DNA from: Aquarana catesbeiana
Taxonomy: Eukaryota; Chordata; Amphibia; Anura; Ranidae
DNA: 64,000 nucleotides
Reading direction: 5' to 3'
Assembly (NCBI RefSeq): GCF_042186555.1
Contig: NC_133333.1
Location: 225,505,569 to 225,569,568 of the forward strand
Below, piece after piece: positions 55,683 through 64,000 of the stretch. The position numbers and the translations under genes were made by a program. The notes beneath the pieces are model-generated. The model was not told the DNA's origin and ran no database searches. It saw only the letters and a list, made by a program, of their open reading frames with translations. Numbering within the stretch: the first letter of the stretch is position 1; each line of letters begins with the position of its first letter.

Positions 55683-57846
55683 CAGGGCCGATCCTCAGCG
55701 CTGCAATCTGCTGCCTTAGTTGACTGACTGCACTGGTTGCTCACTTGCTAGAATCGCCGGCCGCCCGGCGTCTAGCTAGCAACCAGTGACGTCAGTCAGA
55801 GGCCGCGGCCGCCCCAGCATTCATAGCGAGCAATGGCCGCCCCAGCTGCTAGTGAACAAGCTCCGCCCACCTCTGCCATGTTCTTCAGACAGTGTGGAGA
55901 GGGAAAGACGGCGCCTGATAGCTGGCGCTGCTTTGCTGCCTCAAGTAAGTCTAACACTGTCTACTTAAGTAAGTTCAAGTTATGCATCAAACACAGCCAC
56001 TGTCTGTGCCCCTCAAAAGCTGCCACTGTGCCCACTAAACACAGCCACTGTGCCCATCAAAGCTGCCACTGTGCCCATCAAACACAGCCACTGTGCCCAT
56101 CAAAGCTGCCACTGTGCCTATCAAACAGCCACTGTGCCCATCAAAGCTGCCACTGTGCCCATCAAACACAGCCACTGTGCCCATCAAAGCTGCCACTGTG
56201 CCCATCAAACACAGCCACTGTGCCCATCAAAGCTGCCACTGTGCCCACCAAAGCTGCTACTGTGCCCATCAAATGCAGCCACTGTGCCCATCAAGGCTGC
56301 CACTGTACCTATTAAATGCAGCCACTGTGCCCATTAAATGCAGCCACTGTGCCCATCAAAGGCAGCCACTGTGCCCATCAAACACTGCCACTGTGCCCAT
56401 CAAAAGCTGCCACTGTGCCCATCAAACACAGCCACTGTGCTCATCAAAGCTGCCACTGTGCCCATCAAAGCTGCCACTGTGCCCATTAAAAGCTGCCATT
56501 GTGCTCATTAAACGCAGCCACTGTGCCCATCAAAAGCTACCACTGTGCCCATCAAACACAGCCACTGTGCTCATCAAAGCTGCCACTGTGCCCATCAAAG
56601 CTGCCACTGTGCCCATCAAAAGCTGCCATTGTGCCCATTAAACACAGCCACTGTGCCCATCAAATGCAACCACTGTGCCCATCAAACGCTGCCACTGTGC
56701 CCATCGTAAGCTGCCACTGTGCCCATCAAAGCTGCCACTGTGCCCATCAAAATCTGCCACTGTGTCCATCAAACGTTGCCACTGTGCCCATCAAAAGCTG
56801 CCATTGTGCCCATTAAACGCAGCCACTGTGCCCATCAAATGCAGCCACTGTGCCCATCAAACGCTGCCACTGTGCCCATCAAAAGCTGCCACTGTGCCCA
56901 TCAAAGCTGCCACTGTGCCCATCAAAATCTGCCACTGTGTCCATCAAACGTTGCCACTGTGCCCATCAAAAGCTGCCATTGTACCCATTAAACGCAGCCA
57001 CTGTGCCCATCAAATGCAGCCACTGTGCCCATCAAACGCTGCCACTGTGCCCATCAAAAACTGCCACTGTGCCCCTCAAAGCTGCCACTGTGCCCATCAA
57101 AATTTGCCACTGTGTCCATCAAACGTTGCCACTGTGCCCATCAAAAGCTGCCATTGTACCCATTAAACGCAGCCACTGTGCCCATCAAATGCAGCCACTG
57201 TGCCCATCAAACGCTGCCACTGTGCCCATCAAAAGCTGCCACTGTGCCCATCAAAGCTGCCACTGTGCCCATCAAAATCTGCCACTGTGTCCATCAAACG
57301 TTGCCACTGTGCCCATCAAAAGCTGCCATTGTACCCATTAAACGCAGCCACTGTGCCCATCAAATGCAGCCACTGTGCCCATCAAACGCTGCCACTGTGC
57401 CCATCAAAAGCTGCCACTGTGCCCCTCAAAGCTGCCACTGTGCCCATCAAAATTTGCCACTGTGTCCATCAAACGTTGCCACTGTGCCCATCAAAAGCTG
57501 CCATTGTACCCATTAAACGCAGCCACTGTGCCCATCAAATGCAGCCACTGTGCCCATCAAACGCTGCCACTGTGCCCATCAAAAGCTGCCACTGTGCCCA
57601 TCAAAGCTGCCACTGTGCCCATCAAAATCTGCCACTGTGTCCATCAAACGTTGCCACTGTGCCCATCAAACTCGTGTTATATTGACCAAACGTTGTGTTA
57701 ATGTTTAAACACTGATTTTGTTGGAAGTACCAATAAATATAGCCTTTTTGATTGCATTTTTATTCTCGAGCGTGATTGTGTAGACAGGGCCCCAGTGCAC
57801 TGTATTGCCCGGGGGCCTACAGTATAATGCTCTTAAGATGGCCCTG
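55683..57846. mobile_element. hAT-like element filled by a minisatellite
   Basis: Left CAGGGCCGATCCTCAG and right 'cttaagatggccctg' are inverted ends like those of the 21890 and 58718 elements. The flanking 8-bp words do not match, so the boundary is tentative. The left 300 bp is GC-rich, the rest is tandem repeat. Confidence 0.55.
55985..57668. repeat. 22-bp minisatellite, about 75 units, with 175-bp higher order
   Basis: Units 'gctgccactgtgcccatcaa' plus 2-3 bp. From 56643 on, groups of eight units form a 175-bp superunit repeated almost exactly (equivalent points at 56675, 56850, 57025, 57200, 57375). Open in all plus frames, giving false 90-182 codon proteins. Confidence 0.95.
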
Positions 57847-58528
57847 TGTATTCCTTGGGCATTTATTACGAATTCAGCAGCACCTGCACAATATACGCAC
57901 CAGTTAAAGGTTATGAAAGGCCCTGGTTGCCTGCTCATGTGTCTGCAATATAAAAACAGCCAGATGTAGAAAACCATAATTCTGAAACTTTAATATTTTC
58001 TCTTCCCTTCCTCCCCCCCCCTGTTTGTAAATGAACCTTAATCTATTAACCCAAAGCCGCCGTAATGTCCTCCCTGGCAGAGGTATAGAGACACCTTCCA
58101 AAAATATTCCAGTCATTACATTAAAATTTCTGAATTGTACCAAAAGCCCTCGGAACTCTACAACCGCTTCTTTGTTTTTCCTTAAAAAAATTAAAGGATT
58201 TAGAAAATCTTTCAGGAATTTCCAAAGCATAAAACTTTGGGTACGGAGCTGGGCCGAGGAAGAAAAGTCAACAAGTGAAGGGATTTAAGTGTTTTGAAAA
58301 TGCCTCACACACCCAGATAAAGAAACAGTTTTAGCGAGGTTTACTTTAATGGTGGAGTATGAATTTCACGCTGAGCACTGCGCTCTCCTTCACTGATTCT
58401 TCCGTTTTTCTTGGATCAGGTGGGTTCTGCTTCTCTGTCATACATCAGCTATTAGCATGATGGACACAAATACAGTACAGCAAGCTTTAGTAGTGTTTTT
58501 CCTCATATATACTTTTTATTTTATTTAT
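57847..58528. other. Low-repeat spacer
   Basis: 58020-58480 has no repeat structure; no exon with convincing splice sites was found. Confidence 0.4.
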
Positions 58529-58676
<148 letters not shown>

Positions 58677-58717
58677 ATATATGTATTTATATTTATATAG
58701 ATAGGTAGATATCTATC

Positions 58718-59424
58718 CAGGGTCGTCTTTAATATTGATTGGACCCCGGGCAAAAATTTTCTTGCAATTTCGGTCTCCATCTACTCTGAGACATACAGTA
58801 AATAGCAGCTAGACTTAAAATCAGTTTACTGTATCAGATCAGGCAGCGATTGGGATTGGTTGCCAGAGGTTACAGCATATCATTACCGCTTACTGACTGG
58901 TTGCTAGAGGTTACAGCACACATTAATGCTCACTGATTAATTGCTAGAGGTTACAGCACATGATTTCTGCTTGTTGCTAGAGATTACAGTACAGTAATAC
59001 TGCTCACTGATTGGTTGCTATAGGTTACAGCACATCTTCTACTCACTGCAGGGGGGCGTGATATACATATGAATGCCGCCTTTCTTTGCATAGCAATGCT
59101 GCCGGCCTCAGCTATTTACATATGAATGCAGCTGCTATTTAGATATGCATGCTGCCGTTATTTACATATGATTGACGGTTATTTACATGTAAACACAGGG
59201 TCTGCAGGTGAGTCATCTGTACACAACAATAGAACAGAGCTGGGCAGCATTAATAGCAGCACTTCACACTGAGATATCAGAATACAGCACGGGACTAAAA
59301 CTTCAAGGGACAAGGGAATTTAAACTGGGATAGTTGACAAGTATGAGGCAGCTGCTTTGGGCCCCACAACACTGACAGGGCCCAGGGCAGCTGTCCCTTT
59401 TGCCCTGCCTTAAAGACGGCCCTG
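58718..59424. mobile_element. hAT-type element (CAGGGCCGTC family), copy 2
   Basis: CAGGGTCGTCTTTAATATTG and 'cttaaagacggccctg' ends; flanks TATCTATC at 58710-58717 and 59425-59432 are identical, as expected for an 8-bp duplication, though the word is also part of the host microsatellite. Same interior as 21890-22533. Confidence 0.85.
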
Positions 59425-59472
59425 TATCTATCTATCTATAGATAGCTATATATATAACTATCTATATACACA

Positions 59473-59541
<69 letters not shown>
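59473..59541. repeat. (TA)n microsatellite
   Basis: About 34 units. Confidence 0.95.
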
Positions 59542-59544
<3 letters not shown>

Positions 59545-59546
59545 TT

Positions 59547-59637
<91 letters not shown>
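59547..59637. repeat. (GATA)n microsatellite
   Basis: About 22 units, the inverse sequence type of the TCTA array upstream. Confidence 0.95.
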
Positions 59638-59639
<2 letters not shown>

Positions 59640-59717
59640 TAAAATATGTTATAGCAACAAAAGCTGCACATTGAATTTCGATACCTCCGTCATACAAAAA
59701 CATTGAAGGTTGTCTGA

Positions 59718-60040
59718 AAAATGTAAAGTGTTTGTTAACCCTAAATCTATGTTTAATTGACATCATGCCCCACTGTATACAGTTATAGAAGTCTGTGGTA
59801 CACGTTCTTTTAGTTGACATCTGAGCTGCCTGTTAGGCTTTTCAGACAGGCGGTCCAATGGTCAACTAAAGGAGTATGCATAGCAGGCTGACAACACTTC
59901 TGCTAATAGTGAGGCAGTGGCTTAGTGTTGTCAGCCTGCAACAGGAAGTGCAATTTCAACAAATGATTTGCCTAATAAAACTATATACGTGATGCCAAAC
60001 ACACTGAAAAGTAGATTTAGGGATTACATATACTTTAAAG
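59718..60040. mobile_element. MITE with 'aaccctaaatcta' ends
   Basis: 'aaagtgtttgttaaccctaa' and 'tagatttagggattacatat' are inverted ends. A strong inner hairpin, 'gcaggctgacaacact' with its inverse, lies at 59883-59940. Confidence 0.65.
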
Positions 60041-60802
60041 ATTAAAGCATTTGTTACATTTTATATATTTTATATTCCTAATTCTAAACAGCAATTGGGA
60101 AAGGGGGAAGGAGGAAAGGGGGGGGGATAGCAGAAAGGTGGGAAGGGGAAGGATTGGAGGGGGGGGGGGGGGGGAATGGGAAAAGGGGGAAAGGGGGGGA
60201 GCACATATAGGGAAGGGGGGGAAGGGTTAGGTAGGGGGAAATTGATGAGGGTGCACTTATAACCTGTATGTTTAATAAGCTAGGGAAAAATATTCAAAAT
60301 AAGTATGAAGTGCCAAGATAACCTGGTCACTAACACCATCGGAGAAAGTAATATACTTACTAGATAATGTGGAGTATAGGGAAAACTGCCTAAAAACAAG
60401 TTAGGGTTCGGTAAACTGAACGCAAGACAGCCGTTGGGGCTTTTTTTGTAGCAATCCTGTCATGGTAATTCACGTTTGAGTAAAAGGTATCTATAGTAGA
60501 GAAAATCAAACGCGGGTAGATAGGTAAATATCCGGAAGGTTTTCCTTTTACCACCCAAGCAGGAACATCTGCCAAGTGTGAGAACCGATTACCCAGCTCA
60601 TTGATCGAACTCTGATCAACCCTCGGACATTAATTGCAAGTATTCTTCCTTCCCCGATTCTACCTTATTTCTTTGCGGCTGTATATTGTCATTATCTCTT
60701 TGAAACATCTTTTTTCTGTAAATGTTTTATTTGCACCAACTTTGACCTTTTCATAATAAACCCTTATGTGGAAAAGTGTTAACCTTGTCTCTAAAGCTCT
60801 TA

Positions 60803-61185
60803 GGCTGCATTCACATCTGAGCGTATCTTCCGGCGTTTTGTTGCACGTTTTTTCGAGCATATTTGCGCGTTTCCATGCAGCGTTGTCCGGCGTTTTTGAG
60901 CTTTGGCATTTTTTTTTATTAGCCAATAGGAAAAATGATCCTCTGTTTCATCATTTGTTGCTATGTTGATAGATTTTGTCACCTGCTTCCTCCAAAAACG
61001 CCCAAATCTGCCCGATTCGCGCGACAAAAAAGGGTCCAGAACTTGTTTGAGCTTCACACGTAGGGCTTCAGGCGACTTGGAATGGGGATGTGAACCATCT
61101 CCATAGAGAATAATGGATTTTTTCCCCTCAAGCGTTTTGTAGCTTCAGGCTTCAAGCTACAAAACGCTCAGGTGTGAATGGGCTC
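60803..61185. mobile_element. Harbinger-like MITE (GGCTGCATTCACA ends)
   Basis: GGCTGCATTCACATCTGAGCG and 'cgctcaggtgtgaatgggctc' with a perfect TTA duplication (60800-60802 and 61186-61188). Interior 'gcgttttgttgcac' and 'aagcgttttgtagctt'. Confidence 0.85.
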
Positions 61186-61474
61186 TTAATGCAAGCTCTC
61201 AGACTGCTGGCACCTAGATTGTGGTCCCGCAAGCTAGAAAATCTTTGTGCTGGGCGCAGCTGAGAGTGGTATTGTTATGTAAGGGACAGCGGGGGTGTGA
61301 GGTTGGTCGGTCCTTCATCGTGAGTTAGTGAGGGGGGTAGGGATCTGGCACTCGCGTTCGTCACACAGCGTGCCTAAGTATGTACGCCCCGCCCGTAGTC
61401 AACCAAACGGCATCACCCATGTTACCTCATCCGGACCAGCCGCAACTCGTCACTACGTAGATACGTCCCGCGCC

Positions 61475-61612
61475 TGCGCACCAGGAAGGTGTTATCAAGG
61501 ACGCACGGTGAGGGGAAGGGGGCCGGCAGTGACGTATTAGGACCAGGTAGAAGGACAGTGTCCTCTAGCTGATCCTCCCTGCGCCACACGCCGCAATAAA
61601 TGCATGCAGGGT
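61475..61612 (-). repeat. Inverted copy of 62265-62400
   Basis: 'aataaatgcatgcagg', 'gatcctccctgcgccaca' and 'gtgacgtattaggaccaggt' are the inverse of the plus-strand Penelope-like 3' sequence. Divergence is modest, mostly at CpG sites. Confidence 0.8.
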
Positions 61613-61998
61613 ATGGCGCTGGGCGGCCGCATAGTGCTGGAATGTACCCAGTTCCTGCCAATAGGACACTGAAGAGAAAACCAATAGAGGGAAGGAGAAA
61701 CAGAAGGCCAAAAATATAGAGAAAATGAATAACAACACTGCAATATAATACAAGCAAAGATATGAACAACATCACATAAATAGGTATCCAATATTTTAAT
61801 GTTTTAAGTCTAGGAAGTCAAAGACATTGTCTGACATATCAAGTAAACATCAGTACTCGAGTGAAGAGTTTTCAATCAAATAGAAACATGATAAAGAGAC
61901 AATATATATTGTCACTTATGAGGGCTGGAAAATGGTCAGGAATACATATGAAACACCACACTAATAAGAAGAAAAATAACTTATAAACCTATAGTTAC

Positions 61999-62223
61999 AA
62001 AACATAAACAATGGTGACTGCCGTGAGCAGACATTTAGATCTATATCACAAATTTGATGTATCTCTGGTTTCGTTCGTTGCACTGGCTGTGGTCCCCAGA
62101 GACCCCAGAGGCAACGAGTGGGACAAACATATTCTCCGCAGGGAGACTATCCAGGTCGAGTGCCTCAATGCCATCCATGCCCCTGGGATCAATGAGGCCC
62201 AGACATATAAACCGTTTCTTTGA
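61999..62223 (+). pseudogene. Penelope-like protein, C-terminal GIY-YIG endonuclease end
   Basis: The open stretch ends VVPRDPRGNEWDKHILRRET, then NAIHAPGINE and KPFL before the stop at 62224. The R-G-x-x-W-D-x-x-(I/L)-L-x-R-E…L-N-A-x-x-P-G-(L/I)-N-E pattern is typical of the last 50 residues of Penelope-like proteins, after the GIY-YIG core. Only about 70 codons remain. The reverse transcriptase and the GIY and YIG motifs are missing. Family assignment is from recall of this C-terminal pattern. Confidence 0.6.
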
Positions 62224-62753
62224 AATTCCCATATTCCCAGTATGTTTTGTAACTATAGGTTTATAAGCTGCATGCATTTATTGCGGCATGTGGCGCAGGG
62301 AGGATCAGCTAGAGGGCGCCTTCCTTCTATCTGGTCCTATTACGTCACTGCCGGCCCCCTCGCCGTGCGTCATTGTCAACACCTTCCTGGTGCGCAGGAA
62401 GGTGTTGACAACCTGTATGTTATTAAACATACAGGTTGTAAGTGCACCCTCGTCAATTTCCCCCTACCTAATCCCCCCCCTTCCCTATACGTGCCACCCC
62501 CCCTTTTCCCATTTCCCTTCCCCTCCCCCCTCCCTCCAAACCTTTTTTTTGCACACTTTTTGACTACGCTCATTACCATGTTATGTACATCCCCATAGTC
62601 GTTTGGTTTGCTTTGTCCTGCCAGTTTTTAGACACTGGAGACTGGCCATTTCGGGGGTAGTTGAAACAGTACGCCATGCGTATTATAATATGTTATAGTA
62701 TATTCTATTGTATCTTATTTATGTTCTTCTTTTCCATTTTTGTTAGTCATTTT

Positions 62754-62796
62754 GATGCTCCTGAAGAAGTGCAAGGTGCGCAACGTGTAGAGCATC
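62754..62796 (+). ncRNA. Hammerhead-ribozyme-like motif (e), downstream of the Penelope-like ORF
   Basis: Perfect 7-bp stem I GATGCTC (62754-62760) with GAGCATC (62790-62796), core box CTGAAGA (62761-62767), stem II loop region, then GCAACGTGTA. The second core strand should read GAAA but has a C at position 13, and the stem III box is GTGT rather than GCGT, so it is probably inactive. A hAT MITE begins 6 bp after stem I. Confidence 0.6.
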
Positions 62797-62801
62797 TAGA
62801 A

Positions 62802-62960
62802 CAAGGATATGCAATTAGCGGACCTCCAGCTGTTGCAGAACTACAAGTCCCATGAGGCATAGCAAGACTCTGACAGCCACAAGCATGACACTCAGAGGCA
62901 GAGGCATGATGGGACTTGTAGTTTTGCAACAGCTGGAGGTCCGCTAATTGCAGATCCCTG
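62802..62960. mobile_element. hAT-type MITE, 159 bp
   Basis: CAAGGATATGCAATTAGCGG and 'ccgctaattgcagatccctg' ends, arms with 'cctccagctgttgcagaac' and its inverse, perfect 8-bp duplication ATCTAGAA (62794-62801 and 62961-62968). Confidence 0.92.
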
Positions 62961-63182
62961 ATCTAGAACATTCTTTCATCGCTTCCCTGTAATATAACAA
63001 CACTCCTGGACCCATCACTATAATGGAATGATCCCATTCATCTCCAAGTTTCCATGCCGTTGTTAATTGGTTATGTACAGTAGCTGCACTTTATTTTATA
63101 TTTGATTTATGAATGTGGATTTTAAAAATATAGATTTTCTATGTTTACAATAAAAATATAGTTTTGTATAAATTGTTTGGTT

Positions 63183-63625
63183 GTGCCTAGCCTCCTGTTC
63201 AACTTTTTATCCCAAAGGTGTTCTATCGGGTTGAGGTCAGGACTCTGTGCAGACCAGTCAAGTTCCTCCACCCAAAACTCGCTCATCCATGTCTTTATGG
63301 ACCTTGCTTTGTGCACTGATGCGCAGTCATGTTGGAACAGGAAGGGGCCATCCCCAAACTGTTCCCACAAAGTTGGAAGCATGAGATTGTCCAAAATCTC
63401 TTGGTATGCTGACGCCTTAAGAGTTCCCTTCACTGGAACTAAGGGACCAAGCCCAACCCCTGAAAAACAACCCCACACCATAATCCCCCCTCCACCAAAT
63501 AATTTGGACCAGTGCAGAAAGCAAGGTCCATAAAGACATGGATGAGCGAGTTTGGGGTGGAGGAACTTGACTGGCCTGCACAGAGTCCTGACCTCAACCC
63601 AATAGAGCATCTTTCGGATAAATAA
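63183..63625 (-). pseudogene. Tc1-like transposase, foldback derivative
   Basis: The minus strand reads WGCFSGVGLGPLVPVKG, then FQHDCASVHKA (second catalytic aspartate) and SAQSPDLNPIEHLWDKK (third catalytic region). The N-terminal DNA-binding half is absent. 63513-63621 is the inverse of 63207-63313, so the unit is a foldback. The joint near 63490-63515 is the same as in 38311-38880. It is truncated at the right by the next MITE. Confidence 0.85.
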
Positions 63626-64000
63626 GGCTGCATTCACACTTCAGCGTTTTGACTTGCAGGCAGATTTGCCGCGATTTGAAAGCGCTGATGTGTGAATGAC
63701 AAATCGTGGGACTCACATTTGGGACGCCATTCTTTTGAATGACACCTAAAATCGCAGTGCGGGTCTGCTGCCATTGTCATGAGATAAATCGTGTCAACCC
63801 GCATCCCGTGAAGCATGTCACCCAAAAGAAGCTCCTGAACTTTTTTTGAGTGACATGCTTTACGTGATGCGGATTGCAGCGATTGCAGCACGATTTATCG
63901 CACAACAATCGCAGCAGACCTGCACAGCGATTTTAGGTGTCATTCAAAAGAATGGCATCTCAAATGTGAGTCCCACGATTTGTCATTAACACATCGGTGC
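63626..64000. mobile_element. Harbinger-like MITE (GGCTGCATTCACACT ends), cut by window edge
   Basis: TAA at 63623-63625, then GGCTGCATTCACACTTCAGCG. The interior forms a large imperfect palindrome ('gggactcacatttgggacgcc' near 63710 with its inverse near 63965). The right end lies beyond the window. Confidence 0.75.

Larger units (their letters stand above)
60050..63180 (+). mobile_element. Penelope-like compound with inverted partial copies
   Basis: A plus-strand Penelope-like 3' region (61990-63180) is preceded by inverted pieces of itself: 60110-60285 is the inverse of 62430-62550, and 61475-61612 is the inverse of 62265-62400. The 3' end after the hairpin motif is an AATAAAAATATAG tail near 63150. 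Inverted, truncated partner copies are a known habit of Penelope-like elements. Two later MITEs (60803-61185, 62802-62960) are inserted. Confidence 0.65.

Noticed and set aside
55780..55945. GC-rich, CpG-bearing stretch with an ATG, possible promoter and first exon
   Set aside because: It lies inside a hAT-like element directly before its minisatellite; the same style of GC-rich block occurs in other MITEs here.
55833..57701. Series of 90-182-codon repetitive proteins
   Set aside because: The 22-bp minisatellite lacks stop codons in every plus frame; units of 22 and 23 bp shift the frame constantly, so no single protein is maintained.
61328..61791. Overlapping 62-117-codon minus-strand frames with hydrophobic stretches
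   Set aside because: They cover inverted Penelope-like 3' non-coding sequence and have no domain.

Overview
The window looks like intronic or intergenic DNA from a large, repeat-packed vertebrate genome, most likely a ranid frog. The basis is the combination of CR1-like, Tx1/L1-like and Penelope-like retroelements, Tc1/mariner copies, a tRNA-derived SINE on both strands, and dense short inverted-repeat elements with TWA, TTAA or 8-bp target duplications. I also remember several of these short element ends from frog sequence, which is recall, not a search. There is no bacterial-style gene organisation, no operon and no CRISPR array. Nearly every long open frame here is a tandem repeat read in several frames or a decayed transposon protein.

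Only one piece of likely host coding sequence was found: a 102-bp candidate exon at 30369-30470 (+). It has a strong acceptor and donor, phase 1 at both ends and three N-glycosylation sequons. Its peptide resembles the start of the calf region of an integrin alpha subunit. If correct, the surrounding tens of kilobases are introns of a plus-strand gene.

Layout. 1-7.7 kb: a 19-bp minisatellite, CR1-like fragments with a nested TWA MITE, hAT-type MITEs and a solo LTR with a 5-bp TSD. 7.7-10.5 kb: an AT-rich palindrome invaded by two related elements carrying minisatellites. 11.5-14.8 kb: Penelope-like debris and a Tc1 element holding a decayed transposase and two nested insertions. 15.5-17.5 kb: a Tx1/L1-like 3' end and a TWA MITE. 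18-28.9 kb: many nested MITEs (hAT-, Harbinger- and piggyBac-like by TSD). 29.1-30.0 kb: an approximately 870-bp pyrimidine tract just upstream of the candidate exon. 31-35 kb: a 114-bp minisatellite, then a Penelope remnant split by a hAT-like element that itself holds two others. 35.0-36.9 kb: the best-preserved LINE. 38-43.5 kb: foldback Tc1 derivatives and hAT elements. 44-46.8 kb: GGAA arrays and a segmental duplication. 48.4-50.3 kb: a Harbinger-like element with two TTAA elements inside. 51.7-52.5 kb: a Penelope-like insertion with a 22-bp TSD. 55.7-57.8 kb: a 22-bp minisatellite with 175-bp and 350-bp higher-order structure. 58.5-59.6 kb: TCTA/GATA arrays with a hAT insertion. 60-63.2 kb: an inverted Penelope-like compound. 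63.2-64 kb: a Tc1 foldback and the edge of a Harbinger-like MITE.

The most interesting signal is a recurrent motif seen five times: a CTGANGA box, a hairpin, then GAAACGCGT. This is the layout of a minimal type I hammerhead ribozyme. One copy lies about 530 bp downstream of a Penelope-like endonuclease C-terminus, the context where such ribozymes are known. Most copies are decayed; the copy at 51922-51975 (-) keeps the complete conserved core.
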